32,500 bases of DNA. Origin: Chloroflexota bacterium. GTDB taxonomy: Bacteria > Chloroflexota > Dehalococcoidia > JACVQG01 > JAHKAY01. Below are positions 1 to 7,906 of this stretch, piece after piece. The notes under the pieces were generated by a model. The model saw only the letters and a list, made by a program, of their open reading frames with translations, was not told where the DNA came from and did no database searches. Position numbers and translations under genes: made by a program. Numbering within the stretch: the stretch's first letter is position 1; every line of letters begins with the position of its first letter. The stretch is from positions 1 through 32,500 of the forward strand of contig JAHKAY010000019.1 in NCBI GenBank assembly GCA_018825785.1, written 5' to 3'.

Positions 1-795
1 GATTGACCGTCAATACCTGGCCACACCGTTCTATGGAGCGCGCCGGCTGGCCGCCTGGCTCAGGAACCAGGGTCACAGGGTCAACCGCAAACGTGTGCGG
101 CGGCTGATGCAGGTGATGGGCCTCAAGGCCATCTATCGCCGTCCCCGGACCAGTCAGCCGGCGCCGGGCCACAGAACCTACCCCTACCTGCTGGGCGGCA
201 TGGAGATAACGAGGCCGGACCAGGCATGGGCGGCGGACATCACCTACATCCCGATGGCCCGGGGCTTCCTGTACCTGGTGGCCATCATGGACTGGCGCAG
301 CCGCTGCGTGCTCTCCTGGCGGCTGTCCAACACCCTGGACGGCGACTTCTGCCTCGAGGCACTGGAGGAGGCACTCCGAAAGGGCCTGCCTCACATCTTC
401 AACACCGACCAGGGAGCTCAGTTCACCGCCGAGGCCTTCACCGGGATGCTGGATCGACACGGGGTGAGGATCAGCATGGACGGGAAAGGGCGCTACAGCG
501 ACAACCTGTTCGTGGAGCGGCTGTGGCGCACGGTCAAGTACGAGGAGGTGTATCTGAAAGCATACCAGGATGGCAGAGAGGCCAGGACCGGAATCGGGGA
601 CTACTTCCGCTTCTACAACACCCAGCGTCCCCACCAGGCCCTGGGATACCGGACACCGGGAGAGGCGTACGCCTCAATCCCTATGGAAGCTACGGAAGGA
701 GGTGTGGTAGAATCTTCAGCACCGGGCAGTCTGAGGACGGCAGGGCCCGCTCTTAATATGGCCTCTTCCCTGTCCTAACAATGGGGTCCACCTCA
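1..795 (+). mobile_element. IS3-family insertion sequence, 3' part
   Basis: The window opens inside an insertion sequence. It carries the orfB-type DDE transposase and ends in GGGGTCCACCTCA at 783-795. That string resembles the right terminal inverted repeat of IS3-family elements, whose left end would read TGAGGTGGACCCC. The left end and any orfA lie outside the window. The boundary at 795 is supported independently, because immediately after it a reading frame typical of a membrane transporter begins mid-protein. The exact last base and any target duplication cannot be set without the left end. Confidence 0.8.
2..778 (+). CDS. IS3-family transposase OrfB, 5' end outside window
   Basis: This is the C-terminal 258 residues of an rve-type integrase-like transposase that would cut and join the IS ends. 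The frame is open from base 2, before the first in-window ATG at 95. The N-terminal part carries the HTH_21 region (YGARRLAAWL, then NRKRVRRLM). The catalytic DDE triad is visible: D in AADITYIP, D in NTDQGAQF and E in NLFVERLWRTVKYEE. The typical C-terminal FYNTQRPHQALGYRTP follows. In IS3 elements OrfB is usually made as an OrfAB fusion by frameshifting, and the orfA part is not in the window. All three catalytic residues are intact, so the element may still be active if its left part is complete. Confidence 0.93.
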   Translation: MDRQYLATPFYGARRLAAWLRNQGHRVNRKRVRRLMQVMGLKAIYRRPRTSQPAPGHRTYPYLLGGMEITRPDQAWAADITYIPMARGFLYLVAIMDWRSRCVLSWRLSNTLDGDFCLEALEEALRKGLPHIFNTDQGAQFTAEAFTGMLDRHGVRISMDGKGRYSDNLFVERLWRTVKYEEVYLKAYQDGREARTGIGDYFRFYNTQRPHQALGYRTPGEAYASIPMEATEGGVVESSAPGSLRTAGPALNMASSLS

Positions 796-930
796 ACGAC
801 CAGCTTTAATAAACTCATGGTCTTTGGTGGCAATCTTACTGCGGCTGTTCCCAATATGCTGGCACTTGTCGGCTTCGCCGTTGTGTTTGGTATTATCGCC
901 GCCTGGCGTTTCCGCACCAGCGCCGTCTAA
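781..930 (+). pseudogene. C-terminal remnant of an ABC-2-type transporter permease, cut by the IS
   Basis: From 796 to the TAA at 928-930 the frame encodes a hydrophobic tail. It includes NLTAAVPNMLALVGFAVV, a further hydrophobic run and a short basic end (AWRFRTSAV). This pattern of a last membrane helix plus a short basic tail is typical of ABC-2 permease C-termini. Everything upstream is replaced by the IS. An ATG at 781 inside the IS end happens to be in frame, so a 49-residue fusion could be read, but no ribosome binding site precedes it. The permease call rests on the tail's character and is moderately secure. That the gene is broken is more certain. Confidence 0.6.
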
Positions 931-959
931 AGGCCCGGGTATCCCCAGGACGGTCGGCG

Positions 960-1703
960 TCAGCTAAGTATTGCGGATGGGTGCTCTTGGAACGGGTGAG
1001 TCCTCAGAACCAGCGAGAACAGGTAGGGGTAGTTCGATTTCAGATGTTCAACATAGTCCAACCATTCACTGGCCAGGTGGTCATAGAACCTGCGGATATC
1101 ATTTGCCAAGTGCGCCAGGTCCTTCTCGGGTAGATTGGCAGTCGACGGTCTGGCCTCGAGTTCCTCGTCCAGGTGGGTAAGCGCCCACAGCAGGCTGGTG
1201 AAACGGTCGTGCTCAAGCAGACTGGGATTTCCCAGCAATCTCAACAAGAACTCTCGTTTCCCCGCCAGGAACGCTTTAAGACCTTCCAGGTTTACACTGT
1301 GACAGTCAACCTCAATTCTCAGGTGGTAAGCAAACTCCGCAGCTTTTCGGAAATCTCTATGCGTCCACTGTTCCGTGATATTAAGGTGCTGGGCAATCTC
1401 CGTGCGGTTGTCGAATTCCTTGAGGAGAGAATTGAGCAGGTGGTTTCCAGCTTCGCTGAAAAAAGCCCCCACTACCATGTTGAGCTTCTGTAGCTTGCCC
1501 TCTTTCTCCCTGCGGGCAAGGATGCGTTCAATTATTACCACGACAAGCAAAACTTGCAGCGGCAGAAATGCTAGGTCGCCGAGCATGTATATGAAGATGT
1601 GGTGCACATCGTGGAAGATGAGGTAATGAACAAAGTATAGTATCACGGAGAGGGTCAAGAATATCAAAGCCAGAGAAATAAAGAAGGAATAGCGCTTTAT
1701 CAT
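960..1703 (-). CDS. Two-TM membrane protein of unknown function
   Basis: I do not recognise this 247-residue protein as a named family. Two hydrophobic segments lie at about residues 9-30 and 38-62. The rest is a predominantly helical, charged soluble domain of about 185 residues. The stretch from about 63 to 90 (ARREKEGKLQKLNMVVG) looks like a helix leaving the membrane. No catalytic or metal-binding motif is obvious. Two cytoplasmic-side helices plus a soluble domain would fit a small sensor or scaffold, but that is a guess. The ATG at 1703 lacks a clear Shine-Dalgarno. Its stop faces the permease remnant, so the two are convergent. It looks more AT-rich than the core operons. Confidence 0.75.
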   Translation of the reverse strand: MIKRYSFFISLALIFLTLSVILYFVHYLIFHDVHHIFIYMLGDLAFLPLQVLLVVVIIERILARREKEGKLQKLNMVVGAFFSEAGNHLLNSLLKEFDNRTEIAQHLNITEQWTHRDFRKAAEFAYHLRIEVDCHSVNLEGLKAFLAGKREFLLRLLGNPSLLEHDRFTSLLWALTHLDEELEARPSTANLPEKDLAHLANDIRRFYDHLASEWLDYVEHLKSNYPYLFSLVLRTHPFQEHPSAILS

Positions 1704-1824
1704 TGGCGGGGAGCCATTATGAAATACATCCTATTTTTGCCTGAAGCGGATGATAGCACATATCCCGAGCCAAGCATACGCCACAACCGAACCGCGATTG
1801 AACGCTCGCTATCCAATTGAATGC

Positions 1825-2793
1825 TTACCTGGTTGCCAGCGTGCTCTTCAACAAGACCCCGTTGGCCCAATACAGACCTGTCGTACTGGAGGGCAAGAGG
1901 TCGTAGGTCGTACCGCTGTCATAGGCCACAAGCTCCACCGCTACCACCAGCGCCCCGTTCAGGGTATCGCCCGCCTGGTAATCGCCCAGTGCTCGTCCCT
2001 CAGCCGTGGGGTGGCCCAGCGACGCGGTCACAATACGTCCGTCGTTCAGTTTAACCCTTACTACCTGGAAGGACGACGGCACAGGGGTCACCGCGGTCTC
2101 GACCACCGAGGCCCGGACACGCTCTCCCCAGCCGTCCACCGTCCACACGGCCATCCCTTTGCGCAACTGCTCTACCGGGACCGGTCCGGCAGGAGTATCT
2201 ATGAGACTTCCCCTCGCCAGGCAAATGGGACACGTGTTGAAGCTTGGTTCTCGTTTCAGTACCGTTATCTCACCCCACCGTGTGATGGTCCCGTCTATGC
2301 GCTCCCCCTGGCCTTCTCCCACTCGTAGCGTGAAGTTGTAGACATCGCCAGAAGCAGTAGTCTGGACTGCGAAGGTGAGTTTCTTGTGCTCCCGGTAGAT
2401 ACGCAATTTCTCCTCGTTGGTGTACGGGGCTTTGTTCGGCAGGCCAAGATATTCCAGGACCGCGGAGAATTCAGCCTCGTTCGTCCTGATGACAGGAAAC
2501 TGCTCCAGAGCGTTCTTCTCTTCTTGTCCCTCTCGCGCCACCGGGTAGAAATCGGGGTCGCAGTAAAACACCTCACCGAACCTGGAAACCAGACGGTATT
2601 TCAGCTGTGGTAGCGAGTAGCTGACAGGGGGCGTTGGCGTCTGCGTTCCTGGAGTCTGTGTTGTTGGCGTCTGCGTCGTTGGAGTCTGTGTACCTGGTGT
2701 CTGCGTCGGTTGCACTCCGCACGCTGACGGAAGAAAGACTAGCCCTGCTGCAAGCAGTGCCAACCATATCATCGTGATACGCGATTTTTTCAT
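1825..2793 (-). CDS. Hint-domain lipoprotein
   Basis: This is a 322-residue predicted lipoprotein. Residues 1-24 form a signal peptide ending in a lipobox-like FLPSAC with Cys25. A Thr/Pro/Gln linker (residues 30-56) has five TQTPx repeats. Residues 60-185 form an unassigned domain. The C-terminal 135 residues are a Hint (Hedgehog/intein) fold. Its block A is CLARGSLIDTPAG with Cys191 as the likely nucleophile, preceded by Cys188 in a CPIC pair. It also has the GHPT motif at 260-263 and the closing TYDLLP...YWANGVLL strand. Inteins end in His-Asn; this one ends in KSTLATR, so splicing is not expected, but thioester-driven self-cleavage is possible. It lies 3 nt after the glutaminyl cyclase gene, so the two should be co-translated. 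The Hint assignment is firm; the function is unknown. Confidence 0.85.
   Translation of the reverse strand: MKKSRITMIWLALLAAGLVFLPSACGVQPTQTPGTQTPTTQTPTTQTPGTQTPTPPVSYSLPQLKYRLVSRFGEVFYCDPDFYPVAREGQEEKNALEQFPVIRTNEAEFSAVLEYLGLPNKAPYTNEEKLRIYREHKKLTFAVQTTASGDVYNFTLRVGEGQGERIDGTITRWGEITVLKREPSFNTCPICLARGSLIDTPAGPVPVEQLRKGMAVWTVDGWGERVRASVVETAVTPVPSSFQVVRVKLNDGRIVTASLGHPTAEGRALGDYQAGDTLNGALVVAVELVAYDSGTTYDLLPSSTTGLYWANGVLLKSTLATR
2632..2706 (-). repeat. Five 15-nt tandem units coding TQTP(G/T)
   Basis: Five imperfect 15-nt units encode the TQTPx linker (residues 30-54) of the Hint lipoprotein. They probably form an extended, possibly glycosylated, spacer between the lipid anchor and the folded domains. 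Such in-frame repeats can change copy number without breaking the gene. Confidence 0.85.
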
Positions 2794-2796
2794 CCT

Positions 2797-3609
2797 CTAC
2801 TCCAGCGGAACCAGTTTAATCTCAAAGACCTTGGGCCACAACTTTCCGGTTACAAACAGACGGTCATTCTCAGCGTCATACGCGATGCCGTTGAGAACAT
2901 CCACGGGCTCCCGCAGCTCTTCCTGACCGAGAAGTCCATCCATTTCTATCCAGCCAATCACCTTACCGGTAGTGGGTGAGAGCCTGGCAATGCGGTTTGT
3001 TAGCCAGACATTGGCATAGATCTCCCCTCGGACGTATTCTAGTTCATTCAGTCTGGTGACAGGTCCGAAATTGTCAGATACCTCTATTCGACCGGTTTCC
3101 TTGAAGTTGTCTGGATGCAGGAAATACAACGTGGAGGTACCATCGCTCATGACCAGGTGATTTCCATCATGGGTTATGCCCCAGCCCTCGGTTGAGTACG
3201 TGAACTGCTCCAGTAACTCAAAACTGTTCTTGTCGTACACGAACCCGATTCCTTCTCTCCATGTCAGCTGGATTATCCTGTCTCTCCAAATAGTAATTCC
3301 CTCACCAAAGAGCTGCTCTGGCAGCTTGCGAATCTGCAGGACCTCTCCCGTCTCCAAATCTACCCTGCGTAGGGTAGAGGCCCCGTAGAGCCCCGTTCCT
3401 TCATATAGAGCGCCGCCACTGAAGACCAGTCCTTGCGTAAAAGCCTTTTGGTCATGAGGATAAGTATTGATAATCTCATATGTATATATGGGGACAGCCT
3501 GTACTGTGGCGGGACCCGGTGACATGGGAAGCCCTGAGCAGGAGGCAAGAGGAAGGACCAGCAATGATGTAACCAACGCCAGGAGCAAAATCCCGGAACG
3601 AGCACTCAT
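2797..3609 (-). CDS. Glutaminyl-peptide cyclotransferase (PF05096 type), lipoprotein
   Basis: This enzyme would convert N-terminal glutamine of peptides to pyroglutamate outside the cytoplasm. It is the beta-propeller type of glutamine cyclotransferase found in plants and bacteria. Family motifs run the full length: FTQGLVF, LYEGTGLYG, LFGEGI, QLTW, EGWGITHDG, MSDGTSTL, LNELEYV and ANVWLTN. A signal peptide ends in LPLASC with Cys24 as the lipid-modified residue. I chose the ATG at 3609 over the one at 3642 because AGGGGAG sits at good spacing before it and the signal peptide then starts correctly. The product is 270 residues. The Hint lipoprotein follows after 3 nt, so the two exported proteins may act on the same substrates. 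Confidence 0.92.
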   Translation of the reverse strand: MSARSGILLLALVTSLLVLPLASCSGLPMSPGPATVQAVPIYTYEIINTYPHDQKAFTQGLVFSGGALYEGTGLYGASTLRRVDLETGEVLQIRKLPEQLFGEGITIWRDRIIQLTWREGIGFVYDKNSFELLEQFTYSTEGWGITHDGNHLVMSDGTSTLYFLHPDNFKETGRIEVSDNFGPVTRLNELEYVRGEIYANVWLTNRIARLSPTTGKVIGWIEMDGLLGQEELREPVDVLNGIAYDAENDRLFVTGKLWPKVFEIKLVPLE

Positions 3610-3683
3610 AGAGGCTCCCCTAAGCGGACAATTCGCAGGCAATATAGCGGTCTGGGTTGATACTCTTCACAGCCGTGATTGTC

Positions 3684-4079
3684 CTAGTGTTTCTCCAGCA
3701 GGTCTTTCATAGGCGTCCAGTAGTAATCACGCCATCCCTGGCTGATGTCATCGTAGAACTCCACAGGAACCCCAGTCTGAGTTAAAGTCAGGCGTGTACT
3801 GCCCGGGACCCCTTTCAGCGAAAACGTGGCCTGGGAGTAGTGGCCTTCCGGCCAATCGCTGTACCGCCACGACTGGACAATCTTGTGGTCTGGCACCAGC
3901 TCAAGATTGACCCCCACGATATCGCCGCCATATATACTGAACTTATCTCCTGCGCGGCGGCTGATGCGCGCCGGAGAGCTGGTGAGAGCAGAATGTTTCT
4001 TTGAATCCATAAGCGTCTCATATACCTCGTTGGGACTCGCTTTGAAAGTCACCGACTGGCGAATGGTCCTGGTTTTCAT
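3684..4079 (-). CDS. SRPBCC / AHSA1-domain protein
   Basis: A 131-residue single-domain protein of the START-like SRPBCC superfamily, AHSA1 branch. Typical features are the opening TFKASPNEVYETLMDS, the central YSDWPEGHYSQ region and the closing GWRDYYWTPMKDLLE helix. Such proteins bind hydrophobic ligands or assist chaperones, and the specific ligand cannot be told. The ATG at 4079 is preferred because GGAG precedes it. An upstream in-frame ATG at 4169 would add 30 low-complexity residues and overlap the end of proS. It is the last gene before proS on this strand and may be reached by read-through from that operon. Confidence 0.85.
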   Translation of the reverse strand: MKTRTIRQSVTFKASPNEVYETLMDSKKHSALTSSPARISRRAGDKFSIYGGDIVGVNLELVPDHKIVQSWRYSDWPEGHYSQATFSLKGVPGSTRLTLTQTGVPVEFYDDISQGWRDYYWTPMKDLLEKH

Positions 4080-4107
4080 TCCCTGCTCCTCTGTTGCTGA
4101 CTTTGCT

Positions 4108-5832
4108 TCACCCCTGGCTGGCAGCGGGTGGGGGGGCGAGGGCGGGGTGGCGGGGGAGGCGGGGGGCAAGGCCCTCCAGGGGCCAGAGCTGCGCCTCCTT
4201 CTCCTTCCTCCCCTTTATCTCCGCGGAAGCCTTCTGTAGGGTGCGGGGGCTGACGGTGACACGGAGGGGCATCCCCAGGAGGTCGGCATCGTTGAACTTG
4301 ACCCCCGGCGATTCCTGCCGGTCATCGTAGAGGACCTCCAGCCCCTCCGCCTCCAGCTCCTGGTAGAGCCTCTCCGCCGTCTCCCTGACCTGGGCCTGTT
4401 CCAGGAGGAGGGGGCAGAGGTATATCTGGTAGGGGGCGATGGTGGGGGGCCAGAGGATGCCCTTTTCATCATGGTTCACTTCTGCCGCCGCCGCCATGAG
4501 CCTTCCCAGGCCGATACCGTAGCAGCCCATGACCAGGGGATGGACCTTCCCTTCCTGGTCCAGGAACTGGGCGCCCATCTTCTCGCTGATGAAGGTCTCC
4601 AGCTTGAAGACGTGGCCCACCTCTATCCCCCGCTCCGAGGCCAGTTCCCGGCCACAGCCGGGGCAGGGGAGGCCCGCCCGGGCCAGGGCGATATCGGTCA
4701 GGATGTCCACGGTGAAATCCCTGGGGTAGTTCACATTCTTGATGTGGGTGTCGGGGCGGTTCCCCCCCGCCACCAGGTTCCGGGCCAGGGCCACCGAGTC
4801 GTCGGCTACGGTCTTTATCCCCCTGAGCCCCAGGGGGGAGGCCGACCCCGCCACCAGCCCCGCCCCTTTCACCTCCTCCTCGGTGGCCAGCCTCAGCTCA
4901 GGACAGCCCAGGGCCCTTTTCAGCTTGGTCTCGTTTATCTCCAGGTCCCCGCGGATGGTGGCGAAGACCACCTCACCGTTGCAGGAATAGAAGACGGCCT
5001 TGAGGGTCCTGGCCGTGGGCACTCCCAGGAAGCGGGCCAGGTCTTCAATGGTGATGATGCCGGGGGTGGTGACCTCCTCCAGGGGCAGGGGCTTTTCCTG
5101 GGAGGGGTTGCCTTTCTGAAAGGAAGCCTTTTCCGCATTGGCGGCGTAGCCGCAGCCGGGGCAGTGGAGGACCTCGTCCTCGCCGCTGGGGGCCAGGGCC
5201 ATGAACTCGTGGGAGACCTTCCCGCCGATGGCCCCGCTGTCCGCCTCCACCATCAGGGCGGGGAGGCCGCAGCGGCGGTAGATGTTCTGGTAGGCCACTA
5301 TCATCTTCTGGTAGCTTTGCTCCAGCCCGGCCTCATCGGCATCAAAGCTGTAGAGGTCCAGCATCTGGAACTCCCGGACCCGGATGAGGCCCCCCCGGGG
5401 GCGGGGCTCATCCCGGAATTTGGTCTGGACCTGGTAGAGGAGCAGGGGCAAATCCCGGTAGCTCTTCGTATGGCGGCGGACTATCTGGGTGATGACCTCC
5501 TCGTGGGTCGGGCCGAGGAAAAGCTGGTGGTCCCGCCGGTCTTTGAGGGCAAAGAGGGTGGGGCCGAAGCTCAGGTGGCGCCCCGTCTCTTCCCAGAGCT
5601 CCACTGGCTGGAGGACGGGCAGGAAAAGCTCCTGTCCCCCCGCCCGGTCCATCTCCTCGCGGATGATGTTTTCTATCTTCCTCAACACCCGCCAGCCCAG
5701 GGGGAGAAAGGAATAGACCCCCGAGGCCACCTGGCTTATCATCCCCGCCCGGAGCAATAGCTGGTGGGAGATAGTGTCTGCCTCGGCGGGGGGCTGGCGC
5801 AGGGTCTTGGTGAGGAGCCGGGAGACCCTCAT
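4108..5832 (-). CDS. proS: Prolyl-tRNA synthetase, bacterial type
   Basis: It charges tRNA-Pro with proline in the cytoplasm. The 574-residue length fits the bacterial form that carries an inserted editing domain. Class II motif 1 is near residues 45-70 (WRVLRKIENIIREEMDRAGG), motif 2 contains TKFRDEPRPRGG and motif 3 contains GCYGIGLGRLMAA. The YbaK-like insertion lies between motifs 2 and 3, and the anticodon-binding domain follows (IAPYQIYLCPL onward). The C-terminal tail is unusually Pro/Ala-rich (HPALAPPPAASQG). The start is the ATG at 5832, which overlaps the ispG stop as ATGA; a longer frame upstream is out-of-frame ispG sequence. It is the last core gene of the operon. Confidence 0.96.
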   Translation of the reverse strand: MRVSRLLTKTLRQPPAEADTISHQLLLRAGMISQVASGVYSFLPLGWRVLRKIENIIREEMDRAGGQELFLPVLQPVELWEETGRHLSFGPTLFALKDRRDHQLFLGPTHEEVITQIVRRHTKSYRDLPLLLYQVQTKFRDEPRPRGGLIRVREFQMLDLYSFDADEAGLEQSYQKMIVAYQNIYRRCGLPALMVEADSGAIGGKVSHEFMALAPSGEDEVLHCPGCGYAANAEKASFQKGNPSQEKPLPLEEVTTPGIITIEDLARFLGVPTARTLKAVFYSCNGEVVFATIRGDLEINETKLKRALGCPELRLATEEEVKGAGLVAGSASPLGLRGIKTVADDSVALARNLVAGGNRPDTHIKNVNYPRDFTVDILTDIALARAGLPCPGCGRELASERGIEVGHVFKLETFISEKMGAQFLDQEGKVHPLVMGCYGIGLGRLMAAAAEVNHDEKGILWPPTIAPYQIYLCPLLLEQAQVRETAERLYQELEAEGLEVLYDDRQESPGVKFNDADLLGMPLRVTVSPRTLQKASAEIKGRKEKEAQLWPLEGLAPRLPRHPALAPPPAASQG

Positions 5833-6875
5833 CTTGCCAGCCGGAAAAGCTCGCTGCTGAGGGCGGGGAGAAGCTCCTCTTCCTCCACGGTCCTGATGAC
5901 CTGGCCCTTGAGGAAGAGGGCCCCCTTCCCCTTCCCGCAGGCGATGCCCACATCCGCCTCCCGGCACTCCCCGGGGCCGTTCACCACACAGCCCATGACG
6001 GCCACCTTCAGGGGCCTGTCTATCCCCGATAGCATCTCCTCCACCTTCTGGGCGATTTCCGGCAGGTTGTCCACCTCGCAGCGGCCGCAGGTGGGGCAGG
6101 AGACCAGCACCGGGCCCTTTTCCAGGTCCAGGGCCTTCAGTATTTCATACCCCTCCCTCACTTCCTCCCGGGGGTCGGGGGTGGTGAGGGAGACCCGGAT
6201 GGTGTCCCCGATGCCCTCGTTGAGGAGGATGCCTATGCCGATGGCCGAGCGCACAGTGCCCGCCAGCGGGGGCCCGGCCTCGGTGATGCCCAGGTGGATG
6301 GGGTAGGGCATCTTCTCCGCCAGGAGGCGGTTGGCCTCCACCGTGGTGGGGACGTCAAAGGCCTTGGCCGATACCTTGATAAGCTCAAAGCCCAGGCCCT
6401 CCAGGTATTCCACCTCCCGCAGGGCCGCCTGGGCCAGGCGCTGGGGGAGGGGGCCCTGAAGGTCTTGGGGCAGGCTCCCGGCATTGACCCCGACGCGGAT
6501 GGGGATCTGGCGCTCCTTGGCCATCTTCACTATCTGGGCCACCCTTTTCCGATCCCCCATGGTGCCCGGGTTGAGGCGCAGGGCATCGGCCCCGGCTTCC
6601 AGGGAGAGGAGTGCCAGGCGGTAGTCAAAGTGGATATCGGCGATGATGGGGAGGGGAGATTTCTTTCTTATCTCCGCCAGGGCCAAAGCGGCCTCCCTAT
6701 CGGGGACGGCCAGGCGGACGAGCCGGCAGCCGGCCTCTGCCAGCTCCCTTATCTGGCGGCGGGTGGCGTGGACATCCCTGGTATCGGTCTTGGTCATGGA
6801 CTGGACCACGATGCTGGCCCCGCCCCCCACCACCACCCCGCCGATATTCACCGGGCGGGAAAAACGCCTCTTCAT
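5829..6875 (-). CDS. ispG: 4-hydroxy-3-methylbut-2-enyl diphosphate synthase
   Basis: Sixth step of the non-mevalonate (MEP) isoprenoid pathway: it reductively opens methylerythritol cyclodiphosphate to HMBPP using a [4Fe-4S] cluster. The 348-residue protein has the N-terminal TIM barrel (VQSMTKTDTRDV, ADIHFDYRLAL, RLNPG, GVNAGSLP). The C-terminal cluster domain carries the cluster cysteines in CPTCGRC and GCVVNGPGE. The ATG at 6875 overlaps the rseP stop (ATGA), and its own TGA overlaps the proS start in the same way. dxr and uppS in the same operon place it in a shared isoprenoid supply module. Confidence 0.97.
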   Translation of the reverse strand: MKRRFSRPVNIGGVVVGGGASIVVQSMTKTDTRDVHATRRQIRELAEAGCRLVRLAVPDREAALALAEIRKKSPLPIIADIHFDYRLALLSLEAGADALRLNPGTMGDRKRVAQIVKMAKERQIPIRVGVNAGSLPQDLQGPLPQRLAQAALREVEYLEGLGFELIKVSAKAFDVPTTVEANRLLAEKMPYPIHLGITEAGPPLAGTVRSAIGIGILLNEGIGDTIRVSLTTPDPREEVREGYEILKALDLEKGPVLVSCPTCGRCEVDNLPEIAQKVEEMLSGIDRPLKVAVMGCVVNGPGECREADVGIACGKGKGALFLKGQVIRTVEEEELLPALSSELFRLAR

Positions 6876-7906
6876 TCCTGCCCCATTACTCTCATTAAAT
6901 CATAATAGCTAACTACCAGCAACAGGCCTATCAGGAGGGCCATGCCGATGAGGTGGACTAGGTTTTCCCGGCGCGGGGAGATACGTTTTCTTCTCACCGC
7001 CTCCAGCAGCACAAAGGCCAGCCGTCCCCCGTCCAGGCCGGGGAGGGGAAAGAGATTGATGATGGCCAGGTTGATGCTGAGGAAGGCGGCGAAGGCGAGG
7101 AGGGGACCTGGGCCGGCCTGGGCCACCTCCCCGGCAATCTGAAAGACGGCTATGGGTCCCCCCACCTGGGGGGAGGTGCGGCGGACGAACCCGCCCCATA
7201 TCTCATTGCGGAAGAGCTTCAGCGTATCCACCAGGGCCCCCGCTCCCATGGGGAGGGCCCGCCAGAAGGGATAGGATACCTTTTGGACCTGGGGGTCTTC
7301 TGTTGTGACCATTATGCCCACCGCTCCCTGTTCAGGGGGCGGCCGCCACCGGGGGACAACCGTGACCATCAGGGGCTGGCCATCCCTCTGGACCAGGAGC
7401 TCCAGGGGGGAGCCCAGGTGGAGCTGGATGCGGTAGATGAGGTCGGCGCTATTTAAGATTTCGTGTCCCCCCGCCTGGACTATCTGGTCTCCCGGGGCCA
7501 GGCCGGCCTGCTGGGCGGGGGAGCCGGGGGCTACCTCCTGGAGGACTACCCTGCCCACGGCGGTTTCCTGGGGAAGCATGAAGCTGGCAGCGAAGAGGAA
7601 AACGGGCAGCAGGATGTTCATCAGCGAACCGGAGATGAGGACGAGGGTGCGAACCGGGATGGGCTTGCCCGCCAGGCTGCGCGGATTGGTGGGGTCCTCC
7701 TCCCCCAGGAGCCGGACAAAGCCCCCCAGGGGGAGGAGGTTCAGGGAATAGGCCGTCTCTCCCACCCTGAAAGCGGCTAGGCGGGGGGGATAGCCCAGCC
7801 CAAACTCCTCCACCTTCACCCCGGATAGCTTGGCGGTGATGAAATGGCCAAACTCATGGGCCAGGATGAGAAGGACGATTATGAGGATGACGCTCAGGAT
7901 ATCCAA
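6872..7906 (-). CDS. rseP: Site-2 zinc metalloprotease, RseP/RasP type
   Basis: An intramembrane protease that cleaves membrane-spanning anti-sigma factors or leftover signal peptides. It has 344 residues. The zinc motif HEFGH is at residues 17-21 in the first membrane helix, a PDZ domain lies mid-protein (PGSPAQQAGLAPGDQI), and the third zinc ligand is in FPLPGLDGG near the C-terminus. The start codon is TTG at 7906. It is supported by GGAGG seven bases upstream and by the protein opening directly into the first membrane helix. The gene overlaps the end of dxr by 13 nt. The dxr-rseP pairing, often with cdsA and uppS, is common in bacteria. Confidence 0.95.
   Translation of the reverse strand: MDILSVILIIVLLILAHEFGHFITAKLSGVKVEEFGLGYPPRLAAFRVGETAYSLNLLPLGGFVRLLGEEDPTNPRSLAGKPIPVRTLVLISGSLMNILLPVFLFAASFMLPQETAVGRVVLQEVAPGSPAQQAGLAPGDQIVQAGGHEILNSADLIYRIQLHLGSPLELLVQRDGQPLMVTVVPRWRPPPEQGAVGIMVTTEDPQVQKVSYPFWRALPMGAGALVDTLKLFRNEIWGGFVRRTSPQVGGPIAVFQIAGEVAQAGPGPLLAFAAFLSINLAIINLFPLPGLDGGRLAFVLLEAVRRKRISPRRENLVHLIGMALLIGLLLVVSYYDLMRVMGQE

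Noticed and set aside
4080-4169. N-terminal extension of the SRPBCC protein from an ATG at 4169
   Set aside because: It would add 30 low-complexity Pro/Ala residues overlapping the end of proS. The ATG at 4079 has a ribosome site and fits the domain.
4471-5760. Long plus-strand open frame of 429 residues opposite proS
   Set aside because: It is antisense to a clear proS gene. GC-rich codon usage leaves long stop-free frames on the opposite strand, and its Gly/Pro/His-rich sequence matches no protein family. The same applies to the long frames at 9787-11163 (+), 16274-17539 (-) and 14597-15694 (-).
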